Assembly: GCF_016793485.1 (NCBI RefSeq)
Contig: NZ_JAEULZ010000030.1
Span: 62,001 to 126,000, forward strand
DNA from: Mesorhizobium sp.
GTDB lineage: Bacteria > Pseudomonadota > Alphaproteobacteria > Rhizobiales > Rhizobiaceae
DNA length: 64,000 nt
Direction of reading: 5' to 3'
Positions within the stretch are counted from its first letter, which is position 1. The number at the start of each line of letters is the position of its first letter. Position numbers and translations under genes: made by a program. This document shows positions 26,748 to 35,288 of this stretch, piece by piece. The notes beneath the pieces were generated by a model. It had not been told where the DNA came from. It was given only the letters and a program-made list of their open reading frames with translations, and made no database searches.

Positions 26748-28202
26748 TTACTGGCGGTCGAGCCGCATGAAGGCGGCCCGAAGCGCCAGCACGGCGCGCA
26801 GGATCTGGCGCTCGTCCATCGACGTGTAGCCGAGAAGCAGGCCGTGCTCCGGCTCGGTAGAGTGGTAGTCGATCGAGACGGCCTGGACGTCGAGGCCTTC
26901 CTTGACGGCCGCTGCAACGACATCCAGATCGTTCAGCGGACGCTTGAAGCTGGCGAGCAATTGCATGCCGGAATCGTTTTCCGTCACCGTCACCCATTCG
27001 CCGAGATGCTCGCGGCAGAGCTGCACGAAGTTCGCCTGCCGACGCGCATAGAGGCGACGCATGCGCTTGAGATGCGTGGCGAAGTAGCCCTGCTTGATGA
27101 AGTCGTTGATCGTCGCCTGCAGGAGCAGCGGGGCGAACTGTCCGGTGATCGAGACGGCCTTGTCGAAGGCCTCGACCAGTTCGGGCGGCACGATCAGATA
27201 GCCGACGCGCAGCGCCGGCAGCAGTGTCTTGCCGAAGCTGCCGATGTAGACGACGTGGTTGGCGTTATCGAGGCCGCGCAGCGCAGGCACCGGACGGCCG
27301 CGATAGCGATACTCGCCGTCGAAGTCGTCTTCGATGATCCATGCGCTGTGGCGCTCGGCGATATCAAGCAGCTCCAGACGCTCCTCGATGCGCATGATCG
27401 TGCCGAACGGCCACTGGCATGACGGGGTGACATAGATCAGCCGTGGCGGAGGCAGGTTGGGATCGGAGAGATTCCAGCCACGCCGGCTGACCTTGAGCGG
27501 CGCAAGGTTTGCGCCCGCCGCCAGGAAAGCGCTCTTGGCCCCGCGATAGCCAGGCTCCTCCATCCAGACGTGGTCGCCTTCGTCCATCAGGACGCGAGAC
27601 ACAAGGTCCAGCGCCGCCTGCGCGCCGGTGACAACGATCACCTGCTCAGGCGTGCAGTCGATGCCGCGCGACACGCTGATGTAGCTGGAGATGGTCGCTC
27701 GCAGACCGAGATGGCCCGCGTAGGAAAGAAAGACCAGAAGGCTCTCGTCGCGCGAGCGCGAATTGCGCGCCAGCATGCTCGACCAGATGGAAAAGGGGAA
27801 GGAGGCCGTCTCCGGCACGCCGGGATGGAAGTTGATAACGCCGGCGTTGCGCGGGGGCTGGGGGCCGTTGACGATGGTTTCTCCCCGGGTCGAAAGACGC
27901 CGTGCGCCGCAGCCGGGTTTGGTGCGCGGCGTATTCGTGCGTGCCTGCTTGATTGGTGCCACCCACGTGCCGGAACCGGTGCGGGCCTCGATGAAACCCT
28001 CGGCGAGCAACTGGTCGTAAGCCGCGATCACCGTGTTGCGGCCAACCCTCAGGTCTTCGGCCAGCGAACGCGTAGACGGCAAAAGCGTGTGCGGCGCGAT
28101 CTGGCCGTCGAGGATGAAACGTCTTAGAGCATCATAGATCTGCCTGTGCATCGGCTCGTCGGACGATCTGTCGACCGAGAGAATGTCCAGGGACAGTCGC
28201 AT
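26748..28202 (-). CDS. MocR-type regulator (GntR HTH plus aminotransferase domain)
   Basis: About 484 residues. A GntR winged helix (residues about 15-85, MHRQIYDALRRFILDGQIAP, then LPSTRSLAEDLRVGRNTVIA) is joined to a class I aminotransferase-like domain. The PLP lysine is in YIGSFGKTLLPALRVGYLI, and EDDFDGEYRYRG carries the PLP-contacting Asp and Tyr. MocR/PdxR proteins use PLP as effector or bind an amine, and control PLP synthesis, GABA or taurine use. The target is unknown. The starting ATG 28202 replaces a longer ORF start. It is 16 bases after a LacI-like HTH gene, probably co-transcribed. Confidence 0.9.
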   Translation of the reverse strand: MRLSLDILSVDRSSDEPMHRQIYDALRRFILDGQIAPHTLLPSTRSLAEDLRVGRNTVIAAYDQLLAEGFIEARTGSGTWVAPIKQARTNTPRTKPGCGARRLSTRGETIVNGPQPPRNAGVINFHPGVPETASFPFSIWSSMLARNSRSRDESLLVFLSYAGHLGLRATISSYISVSRGIDCTPEQVIVVTGAQAALDLVSRVLMDEGDHVWMEEPGYRGAKSAFLAAGANLAPLKVSRRGWNLSDPNLPPPRLIYVTPSCQWPFGTIMRIEERLELLDIAERHSAWIIEDDFDGEYRYRGRPVPALRGLDNANHVVYIGSFGKTLLPALRVGYLIVPPELVEAFDKAVSITGQFAPLLLQATINDFIKQGYFATHLKRMRRLYARRQANFVQLCREHLGEWVTVTENDSGMQLLASFKRPLNDLDVVAAAVKEGLDVQAVSIDYHSTEPEHGLLLGYTSMDERQILRAVLALRAAFMRLDRQ

Positions 28203-28218
28203 GTGCTCGCCCACGCCG

Positions 28219-28452
28219 TTACCCCGCCGGCTCGCGCGTCGATGCTGCAACTTCGGGGAGGCGGGCGGCGCGCGCGATCTTCTCCTCGTTCAGTTGCCTG
28301 ACGGTATCGATGACCAGACGCCTTGTGGCAGGGCTGACGAGCTTGTTGCCATTCAGCGCGCGGTGGACGGAGCCGACACCAAGCGAAGCGCGCTCTGCGA
28401 TCTCGCGGATCGTACACAGCCGTTCTGCCGCCAGTGCCGGCTCATACGTCAT
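28219..28452 (-). CDS. LacI-type HTH-only small protein
   Basis: 77 residues. CTIREIAERASLGVGSVHRA followed by LNGNKLVSPATRRLVIDTVR matches the LacI DNA-binding helix-turn-helix and hinge start, including the V-G-x-V-x-R-x-L-N-G motif. The ligand-binding core of a LacI repressor (about 270 more residues) is absent; after the HTH there is only a short basic/acidic tail. It could be a free-standing DNA-binding protein or the remnant of a degraded inositol-type regulator. Its ATG overlaps the TGA of the IolE-like gene (ATGA at 28449-28452 on the minus strand), which suggests translational coupling and retention. Confidence 0.72.
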   Translation of the reverse strand: MTYEPALAAERLCTIREIAERASLGVGSVHRALNGNKLVSPATRRLVIDTVRQLNEEKIARAARLPEVAASTREPAG

Positions 28453-29369
28453 TTGACAGTTGCTCCCTCGCGCGTCTCCACTGTGAAGCCGGCTCCAAGC
28501 GCAGAGGCCAGCAATGACCGATAGCCTTTGGTGGCATAGGTGAGGGGATGCGCCCTGGCCGGATCCTGTTCGGCCTCGACCACCAGCCAGCCGCTGTAGC
28601 CGCTTTCCGCGAGTGGACGCAGGAGGGCTGGAAAATCGACGGAGCCATCGCCGGGCACGGTAAAGATGCCTTCCATCACGGCTGCCATGAAGCTCATGTC
28701 CTGGGCGCGGGCCTTGTCCAGCACCGGCTTGCGGACGTCCTTGCAGTGAAAGTGCACCACCCGCGCGATATGGCGCGACAGGAGCGTATAGGGATTGCCG
28801 CCGGAGAACAGGCAGTGGCCCGTGTCGAACAGCAGGCCTACGGCTTCGCCGGTCGAGGCCATGAAGCGGTCGATCTCAGCGTCGGTCTCGACGATCGTTC
28901 CCATATGGTGATGAAACGCCATGGCGACGCCAAAGTCACTGAACCTTTCGGCGAGCGCGGTGATCTTGCGGCCATAGGCGGCCCATTCGTCGTCCGCGAG
29001 CCTCGGCCGTTGGGAAATGGGCGCGTGGATTGCGTCATGGCGGCCGCGCGAGGTATCGGCATAGACCACATGCCGCGCGCCGAGATCACGCAGCAGCGTC
29101 AGATGCGGCAGGATCGCATCGAATTCTTCCTCCACCTCCCGGTCGAGGATGCGTCCGTCGTACCATCCGGAAACGAGTTCGAGGCCGTGACTGGAGAGGA
29201 TCGGCCCAAGCTCGCTGCTCTGGCGCGGGAACTTGCCGCCAAGTTCAGTGCCGCGATAGCCCGCGAGTGCGGTTTCGGTCAGGCAGGTTTCGAGCGGCGT
29301 GTCGCCACCGAGTTCGGGCACATCGTCGTTCGTCCAGGTGATGGGATTGATGCCGATCCTGACCGTCAT
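28449..29369 (-). CDS. iolE: IolE-like inosose dehydratase (TIM barrel)
   Basis: 306 residues from ATG 29369. The start MTVRIGINPITWTNDDVPEL and features such as RGTELGGKFPRQ, VSGWYDGRIL, MAFHHHMGTIVETDAEID and LLFDTGHCLFSGGNP match inosose dehydratases of the AP-endonuclease-2-like family. HFHCKDVRKPVLDKAR and WLVVEAEQDPA follow. IolE converts 2-keto-myo-inositol (inosose) to a diketone in inositol catabolism. No other iol genes are in the window, so it may act on a related keto-sugar. The C-terminus is translationally linked to the LacI-HTH gene. Confidence 0.85.
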   Translation of the reverse strand: MTVRIGINPITWTNDDVPELGGDTPLETCLTETALAGYRGTELGGKFPRQSSELGPILSSHGLELVSGWYDGRILDREVEEEFDAILPHLTLLRDLGARHVVYADTSRGRHDAIHAPISQRPRLADDEWAAYGRKITALAERFSDFGVAMAFHHHMGTIVETDAEIDRFMASTGEAVGLLFDTGHCLFSGGNPYTLLSRHIARVVHFHCKDVRKPVLDKARAQDMSFMAAVMEGIFTVPGDGSVDFPALLRPLAESGYSGWLVVEAEQDPARAHPLTYATKGYRSLLASALGAGFTVETREGATVK

Positions 29370-29479
29370 GGGCAATTCAATGGCTCCGTCGAATTCGGCC
29401 CATAGGGCCACTGCGACAGAACTATATAGCCTGACGGACCCATGAATAGGTCCGATCAAGCCATGATCGATGGAACCAT

Positions 29480-30547
29480 CTATGGCGCCGATTTTTCCTC
29501 GCCAGCGCCCACGAGGATGCGCTCGTTGAGCGGACTGACAAGCGACGAGTCCACGGGAGCTTCGAGCGCCCATTTGATATGTCCGGGCTGGTGCTCAAGC
29601 GTGGCGGAACCACTCAGCGCCTGGGGCGCAACCCGCCTCAACACCACGCTGCCGAACCCGGCGGTGGCCGTTTGGGCGAGATGAGCCTGAGGGAAGGTTT
29701 CGTCCCATGCGACCTTGAACACCTGTCGGCCGTCTTCGCCCGGCACCACATGCCACTCGATCGAAACCCCTCCCATGTCCGATGAAAAGGCGCCGAATTT
29801 GGCAGAATTGCTTCCCAGCTCATGGATCGCCATTCCGAGATGCTGGACCGCAGTAGGCTGCAGGGTAACGAGCGGACCGGACAGCGTGACCTGTCCGTCA
29901 TGGCCGAACGGCTTCAAATGCTCCTGCAGGAGATCGAGCAGGCTCGCGCCGGCCCACTCGGACGACACGAGCAGGTCGTGCGAACGAGAAAGGGCCATGA
30001 CCCGGTCGCGAACCTGCTGTTCGAATTCCACCGGATCCTTGGCGCGCCTGCTTGTCTCGCGGATCACCGAAAGAACCACTGCGAACTGGTTCTTCACCCG
30101 ATGGTTGACCTCACGCATCAGGAGCCGGATGCGGTGCTCGCTTTCCTTTGCCGCGCTGATATCGCGCGCGATCTTGGATGCGCCAATGATCTTGCCAGTG
30201 CCGTCGCGGATCGGTGAGACCGTCAGCGACACCGAAATATAGGTGCCGTCCTTGCGTCGTCGCGTGGTCTCATAGCTCGCAACCATTTCGCCGCGACGGA
30301 CGCGCGATATGATGTCGGCTTCCTCGCCTTGCAGACCATCGGGGATGAGCATGAGTATCGACTGGCCGATAGCCTCTTCGGCGGTGTAGCCGAACACGCG
30401 CTCGGCCGCCCGGTTCCAGTCCGTGATGATACTGTTCAAGTCCTTGCCGATGATGGCGTCGTAGGAAGAGTCGACGATCGCCGCCAGCCGAGACGCAGCC
30501 AACGAGCTTGCGGCGGATGCTTCGCCCTTTGAATCCGTAGTGCTCAA
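29480..30547 (-). CDS. PAS-domain HWE sensor histidine kinase
   Basis: 355 residues, with no membrane segment, so cytoplasmic. A PAS domain (about 17-135, with YDAIIGKDLNSIITDWNRAA and VFGYTAEEAIGQ) is followed by the HWE kinase core: H box REVNHRVKNQFAVVLSVIRE with His149, N box HELGSNSAKFGAFS and the W-x-E motif (FKVAWDET) that defines the family. HWE kinases are typical of Rhizobiales, some binding flavin in a LOV/PAS domain and serving light or general stress pathways. The PAS domain here lacks the NCRFLQ cysteine motif of LOV domains. The start is TTG, the most upstream in-frame start. Confidence 0.9.
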   Translation of the reverse strand: MSTTDSKGEASAASSLAASRLAAIVDSSYDAIIGKDLNSIITDWNRAAERVFGYTAEEAIGQSILMLIPDGLQGEEADIISRVRRGEMVASYETTRRRKDGTYISVSLTVSPIRDGTGKIIGASKIARDISAAKESEHRIRLLMREVNHRVKNQFAVVLSVIRETSRRAKDPVEFEQQVRDRVMALSRSHDLLVSSEWAGASLLDLLQEHLKPFGHDGQVTLSGPLVTLQPTAVQHLGMAIHELGSNSAKFGAFSSDMGGVSIEWHVVPGEDGRQVFKVAWDETFPQAHLAQTATAGFGSVVLRRVAPQALSGSATLEHQPGHIKWALEAPVDSSLVSPLNERILVGAGEEKSAP

Positions 30548-30613
30548 GAAACCAACCCGATTGCCCCTAACGCCCTACAATGCGCGACGGCGGGTTTGGT
30601 TCCAACTTTCTGA

Positions 30614-31447
30614 TCAGGCTGCGGATTTTCGTTTCGCGGCGGCCGGCTTGCGGGCCTTGCCGCCGGCAATGCCTTCTTTTTCAAGGCTCTTGCGCAGGAC
30701 ATCGGCGAAGTTGACCACGTTCTCCTTGGGCGGAGCGACGGGGCGGGAGGGCTTCTTGCCTGACTTCTTGGCCTCGATCATGTCGATCAGCGCATTCTCG
30801 TAGCGATCCTCGAACATCGTCGGGTCAAACGTCGCCGTCTTCTTGTCAATCAGCAAAGTCGCGATCTCGACCATCTCGGGATCGGCCTTCGGGACGTTGA
30901 TGCCGTCCAGGATCGACTTTTCGGAGACGACGTCCTTGTGGTTTCGCAACGTCGTCATCATCAGGCCATCACCGTGCGGGCGGATGACCACCTCGCGTCC
31001 CTTCTGGTAGAGAACTATGCTGGCGCGCGCCGCAACCTTCTTCTTCTGCAGCGCCTTCTGAATGACGGCGAACGGTTCCTGCGACATCGCATCGGCCGGA
31101 ACGACGTAATAGGGCTTGTCCAGATAGCGCTGGTCGATCGACGCGGCGTCGACCGTCTCGTCCACCTCCAGCATGTGCTCGGCGGCGGGCTTCAGCCGCT
31201 TGATGTCCTCGGGCTCGATCAGCAGATAGCTGCCGGTCGGCAATTCGTAGCCCTTGATCTGGTCCTCCGAGCTGACGATGTCGCCGGTGATCTCATCGAC
31301 ATAGGCCGACTTGACCGGGAGGCGATCCTTCCTGTTCAGGATGCGGAAACTGACCTTCTCGGACTCGCTGGCCGCGTTGATCAGCTTGATCGAACACGAG
31401 ACGGCGCCGAACTTCAGGAAGCCCTTCCAGACTGCACGCAAGGCCAT
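30614..31447 (-). CDS. ku: DNA end-binding protein Ku
   Basis: About 277 residues from ATG 31447, after a GGGAG site. It begins MALRAVWKGFLKFGAVSCSI, typical of bacterial Ku. The Ku core includes RILNRKDRLPVKSAYVDEIT, GYELPTGSYLLIEPEDIKRL and LRNHKDVVS, and the C-terminus is a Lys/Ala-rich tail (PAAAKRKSAA) that may bind DNA. Ku homodimers bind double-strand breaks and recruit ligase LigD in non-homologous end joining. No ligD lies nearby. Rhizobiales often have several ku copies. Confidence 0.94.
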   Translation of the reverse strand: MALRAVWKGFLKFGAVSCSIKLINAASESEKVSFRILNRKDRLPVKSAYVDEITGDIVSSEDQIKGYELPTGSYLLIEPEDIKRLKPAAEHMLEVDETVDAASIDQRYLDKPYYVVPADAMSQEPFAVIQKALQKKKVAARASIVLYQKGREVVIRPHGDGLMMTTLRNHKDVVSEKSILDGINVPKADPEMVEIATLLIDKKTATFDPTMFEDRYENALIDMIEAKKSGKKPSRPVAPPKENVVNFADVLRKSLEKEGIAGGKARKPAAAKRKSAA

Positions 31448-31677
31448 GACGAAACTCCCGACACGGGTACACATTACAACAATGACGGCTGGGGAGCCGC
31501 CGATCCTACACGTCAAAATGCCCCGCGATGGACACGGTTCCAGAAATGAACGCCCTAATTCGGCATGGCGTCAAGCGCAGCCTTCAAAGTCCGTAAGCAA
31601 ATTGTTCACGATGCCGGTCGGGGTTTCCGGTTAAGAAACATCTGCTAACGTGCTGCGATCATAGCTGGAGGGGCAAG

Positions 31678-31986
31678 ATGAAGAGGCTCGTGATCGGCTT
31701 GGTGCTGACGTTGATGCCGGTCGAGGCGTCCGCGATCGTGCGCTACATGGTCCAGGGCATGACCTGCTCCGAGGTCCAGGCTTCTGTCGAACGCGACGGC
31801 GTGGCGATCCTCTACCAGAAGGCGGGCAACTCCGGCGTGCCGCTCTACGATCGGTACGTCGCCAACCAGTCCTTCTGCCAGGGGGGCCAGACCATCATCC
31901 GCGAAAGCGTCCCCACCGCCGACACGAAGAGCTGTCGGGTGAGCAAGTGCATCGACGAGAACCGGTTTGGCTCGAGCAATCGGTGA
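31678..31986 (+). CDS. small secreted hypothetical protein
   Basis: 102 residues. A signal peptide (MKRLVIGLVLTLMPVEASA) is followed by IVRYMVQGMTCSEVQASVER. The mature part has four cysteines (30, 67, 86, 91), probably forming disulfides in the periplasm. It has a ribosome-binding GGAGGGG at 31665-31671. I do not recognise a domain. It looks like a conserved rhizobial secreted protein, but that is an impression. Confidence 0.7.
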   Translation: MKRLVIGLVLTLMPVEASAIVRYMVQGMTCSEVQASVERDGVAILYQKAGNSGVPLYDRYVANQSFCQGGQTIIRESVPTADTKSCRVSKCIDENRFGSSNR

Positions 31987-32064
31987 GAGCCCGAGCTTGC
32001 GGCTGACAACGTGCGGCACAGAAATTGGGCAGGCGTTAACTTCTGATTAAAACTTAGACAGAGA

Positions 32065-32081
32065 TTTGTGCACTGCGCAAA
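32065..32081 (+). promoter_or_regulatory. NtrC-like enhancer site candidate
   Basis: TTTGTGCACTGCGCAAA is a 17-base palindrome with one mismatched pair, 119 bases upstream of the sigma-54 -24 element. It resembles the TGCAC/GTGCA type of NtrC sites and has the usual enhancer distance. Assignment to NtrC is inferred. Confidence 0.45.
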
Positions 32082-32199
32082 ATTCTCTCACGGGATGCGC
32101 GCGCCGTTACAATACGCCATGAGACCCTAGATTAGCAGGCGTCATCATATAATTGTAAATACTGGAAAATCTCTCACTGGATCACTGAGCTCCCAGAAC

Positions 32200-32215
32200 T
32201 GGCACGGCCATTGCA
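32200..32215 (+). promoter_or_regulatory. sigma-54 promoter of urtA
   Basis: TGGCACGGCCATTGCA matches the -24/-12 consensus TGGCAC-N5-TTGCA in full, with GG and GC elements at the right spacing. It is 40 bases before the urtA start and explains nitrogen-dependent expression of a urea transporter. Confidence 0.88.
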
Positions 32216-32254
32216 TCGTCTATTGCGGTGCAACGCCCAATGGGAGAATCCTGT

Positions 32255-33565
32255 ATGAGGGGTAGTTTTTCGTCAGTAACCAAATTCCTGTCCGCCGGCG
32301 CACTTGCTGCCGGCATCAGCCTTTCGGCGCCCGCAATGGCCCAGGAAGACACGATCAAGGTCGGCGTTCTTCACTCGTTGTCGGGCACCATGGCAATCTC
32401 GGAAACGACGCTCAAGGATACCGTGCTCTTCCTCATCGACGAGCAGAACAAGAAGGGCGGCGTTCTCGGCAAGAAGCTTGAAGCCGTGGTCGTCGATCCG
32501 GCTTCCGACTGGCCGCTGTTCGCCGAAAAGGCGCGCGAGCTGCTGGCGGTCAACAAGGTGGCGGTCGTGTTCGGCTGCTGGACCTCGGTGTCGCGCAAGT
32601 CCGTGCTGCCGGTCTTCGAGGAACTGAACGGCCTGCTGTTCTACCCCGTCCAGTATGAGGGCGAGGAAAGCCAGCGCAACGTCTTCTACACCGGCGCCGC
32701 GCCGAACCAGCAGGCGATCCCGGCGGTCGACTACCTGATGAGCGAGGACGGCGGCTCGGTCAAGCGCTGGGTGCTCGCCGGCACCGACTACGTTTATCCG
32801 CAGACGACCAACAAGATCCTTCAGGCCTACCTCGAATCCAAGGGCGTGGCCAAGGAAGACATCATGATCAACTACACGCCGTTCGGTCATTCCGACTGGC
32901 AGACGATCGTGACCGACATCAAGAACTTCGGCTCCGCCGGCAAGAAGACCGCCGTGGTCTCGACCATCAACGGCGACGCCAACGTGCCTTTCTACAAGGA
33001 ACTCGCAAACCAGGGCATCAAGGCCGAGGACATCCCGGTCGTGGCCTTCTCGGTGGGTGAGGAAGAACTCGCCGGCCTCGACACCGGCCCGCTCGTCGGC
33101 CACCTGACGGCCTGGAACTACTTCCAGTCGGTCGACACGCCCGAGAATGCGGACTTCATCGCCAAGTGGAAGACGTTCATCAAGGACGACAAGCGCGTGA
33201 CCAACGACCCTATGGAGGCCACCTATATCGGCTTCAATATGTGGGTTAAGGCCGTTGAAAAGGCCGGCACCACCGATCCGGATGCCGTCATCGATTCCAT
33301 CATTGGCGTGTCGGTCCCGAACCTGTCGGGCGGCTTCTCGGCCATGATGCCGAACCACCACATCACCAAGCCCGTCCTGATCGGCGAAATCCAGGCCGAC
33401 GGCCAGATGGAAACGGTGTGGCAGACCTCCGGCCTCGTGGTCGGCGACGAGTGGTCCGACTTCCTGCCGGACTCCAAGGACCTGATCGCCGATTGGCGCG
33501 CTCCGATGTCCTGCGGCAACTTCAACGTCGCGACCGGCAAGTGCGGCGGCAAGGGCACCAACTGA
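32255..33565 (+). CDS. urtA: urea ABC transporter substrate-binding protein
   Basis: About 436 residues from ATG 32255, with GGGAGA at 32242-32247. A signal peptide (about 30 residues, ending APAMA before QEDTIKVG) is followed by a branched-chain amino acid-type periplasmic binding domain. UrtA features are KVGVLHSLSGTMAISETTLK, FGCWTSVSRKSVLPVFEELN, YPVQYEGEESQRNVFYTGAA and WVLAGTDYVYPQTTNKILQ. It binds urea with high affinity. Transcription is from a sigma-54 promoter. Two hairpins follow the gene. Confidence 0.95.
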   Translation: MRGSFSSVTKFLSAGALAAGISLSAPAMAQEDTIKVGVLHSLSGTMAISETTLKDTVLFLIDEQNKKGGVLGKKLEAVVVDPASDWPLFAEKARELLAVNKVAVVFGCWTSVSRKSVLPVFEELNGLLFYPVQYEGEESQRNVFYTGAAPNQQAIPAVDYLMSEDGGSVKRWVLAGTDYVYPQTTNKILQAYLESKGVAKEDIMINYTPFGHSDWQTIVTDIKNFGSAGKKTAVVSTINGDANVPFYKELANQGIKAEDIPVVAFSVGEEELAGLDTGPLVGHLTAWNYFQSVDTPENADFIAKWKTFIKDDKRVTNDPMEATYIGFNMWVKAVEKAGTTDPDAVIDSIIGVSVPNLSGGFSAMMPNHHITKPVLIGEIQADGQMETVWQTSGLVVGDEWSDFLPDSKDLIADWRAPMSCGNFNVATGKCGGKGTN

Positions 33566-33572
33566 TGCGCTA

Positions 33573-33639
33573 GGGTTGAGCCGCAGCGGCTGAACCCATG
33601 CCGACAGCTCCGGGCGGCTCCCTCCGTTCCGCCCGGAGC
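33573..33639 (+). other. twin hairpins between urtA and urtB
   Basis: The first stem is GGGTTGAGCCGC with GCGGCTGAACCC (33573-33597, one mismatch, single-base loop so effectively shorter). The second is the perfect 11-base stem GCTCCGGGCGG (33607-33617) with CCGCCCGGAGC (33629-33639), followed by GTTTTC. The second may act as a partial terminator, favouring urtA product over permeases. Confidence 0.65.
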
Positions 33640-33668
33640 GTTTTCTCCGCAACAAGGTCGACCGTCCC

Positions 33669-35288
33669 GTGACCATCCTTTTCCGACGGCTTCTGACGAC
33701 ACTTCTCCTGATCTTCGCGATTGCGGCGCCGGCCTCCGCCGACGAAGCCGAATTGCGGAGCATCATCGCAAAATTTGCCACGACCAAGAATTTCCAGGCC
33801 ACGGAGCAGGTCATCCGCGAACTCGTCGCCACCGGCGACGCCTCGGTGGAACGGTCGCTTCTGGCGCTGTCCGAGGGCAACCTCTATTTCCGCAAAGCGG
33901 ACTCCGCTGTCTTCATCGGCTCCGAAGCCGGACAGGTTGTGAAGCTGCTTGACCCGCTGAGCGGCGAGGCCGCGGGCGAAGAAGCCAAGGCGGCCGTCAC
34001 CAAGGTAAGGGTCAACAACGGGCTGCGACGCACGATCCGCGACGTGCTCGGCACGTTGACGCTCGGCTCGGACGATCCCGCCGTGCGGCTGGCCGCTGCC
34101 GAAACGATGTTCGGTAATCCCGATCCGGTTGCCATTCCGGCCCTCAATGCAGCCATCGAAAAGGAAGCGGTGGCGAGTGTCCGGGCAAAACTCCAGCAGG
34201 CGCGCGCCGCAGCTGTTCTCCAGTCCGAATTGCCGGAGGCCGACAAGCTGGCGGCGATAGAGCTGATCGAGGCGCGCGGAGATCGCGCCGCGCTCTCGCT
34301 GCTGACCGCCTATGAGGCTCGGGCCGAGGGGTCGTTGAAAGAGGCCGCCGCTTCCGCGGTCGGCGACATCAACTCGAAGCTGGCGGTCTGGTCGGCTTTC
34401 CAGAACGTCTGGTACGGCCTGTCGCTGGGCTCCGTGCTGCTGCTGGCCGCCATCGGCCTTGCTATCACCTTCGGCGTGATGGGCGTTATCAACATGGCGC
34501 ATGGCGAGATGGTGATGCTCGGCGCCTACACGACATTCGTCGTGCAGAACATCATCCGCACGTCGTTCCCGGGCCTGTTCGACTGGTCGCTGGCGATTGC
34601 GCTGCCGCTGGCGTTCCTCGTTGCCGGAGGCGTCGGCCTCGCCATCGAGCGCGGCATCATCCGCTTCCTCTATGGCCGGCCGCTGGAGACGCTGCTGGCC
34701 ACCTGGGGCGTGTCGCTCATCCTCCAGCAGACCGTACGTACGATCTTCGGGCCGACCAACAAGGAGGTCGGAAATCCGTCATGGATGTCAGGCGCGTTCC
34801 AGCTCGGCGAGCTGTCGATCACCTGGAACCGCCTCTGGATCATGGCGTTCGCGCTGGCCGTCTTCTTCCTGCTGCTCTTCGTCATGAAGCGCACGCCATG
34901 GGGCCTGCAGATGCGCGCTGTCACCGCCAACCGCCGCATGGCTGCGTCGATGGGCATCCGCACGCCTTGGGTCGACGCGCTGACTTTCGCGCTCGGCTCC
35001 GGCATCGCCGGGATCGCCGGCGTGGCGCTCAGCCAGATCGACAACGTGTCGCCCAATCTCGGCCAGGGCTACATCATCGACAGCTTCATGGTCGTCGTCT
35101 TCGGCGGCGTCGGCAATCTCTGGGGGACGTTCGTCGGCGCTTTCTCGCTCGGCGTGCTGAACAAGTTCCTCGAGCCTTATGTCGGCGCGGTGCTGGGCAA
35201 GATCCTCGTGCTGGTGCTCATCATCTTGTTCATCCAGAAGCGTCCGCGCGGTCTGTTCGCGCTCAAGGGCAGGGCGGTGGAAGCATGA
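33669..35288 (+). CDS. urtB: urea ABC transporter permease UrtB
   Basis: 539 residues from GTG 33669. It has a signal-like start (LLTTLLLIFAIAAPASA) and a periplasmic N-terminal domain of about 230 residues with helical repeats. About eight membrane segments of a LivH-type permease follow (GVMGVINMAHGEMVMLGAYT and GTFVGAFSLGVLNKFLEPYV). The long extension is normal for UrtB. The stop overlaps the urtC start (ATGA). It forms the channel with UrtC. Confidence 0.94.
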   Translation: MTILFRRLLTTLLLIFAIAAPASADEAELRSIIAKFATTKNFQATEQVIRELVATGDASVERSLLALSEGNLYFRKADSAVFIGSEAGQVVKLLDPLSGEAAGEEAKAAVTKVRVNNGLRRTIRDVLGTLTLGSDDPAVRLAAAETMFGNPDPVAIPALNAAIEKEAVASVRAKLQQARAAAVLQSELPEADKLAAIELIEARGDRAALSLLTAYEARAEGSLKEAAASAVGDINSKLAVWSAFQNVWYGLSLGSVLLLAAIGLAITFGVMGVINMAHGEMVMLGAYTTFVVQNIIRTSFPGLFDWSLAIALPLAFLVAGGVGLAIERGIIRFLYGRPLETLLATWGVSLILQQTVRTIFGPTNKEVGNPSWMSGAFQLGELSITWNRLWIMAFALAVFFLLLFVMKRTPWGLQMRAVTANRRMAASMGIRTPWVDALTFALGSGIAGIAGVALSQIDNVSPNLGQGYIIDSFMVVVFGGVGNLWGTFVGAFSLGVLNKFLEPYVGAVLGKILVLVLIILFIQKRPRGLFALKGRAVEA

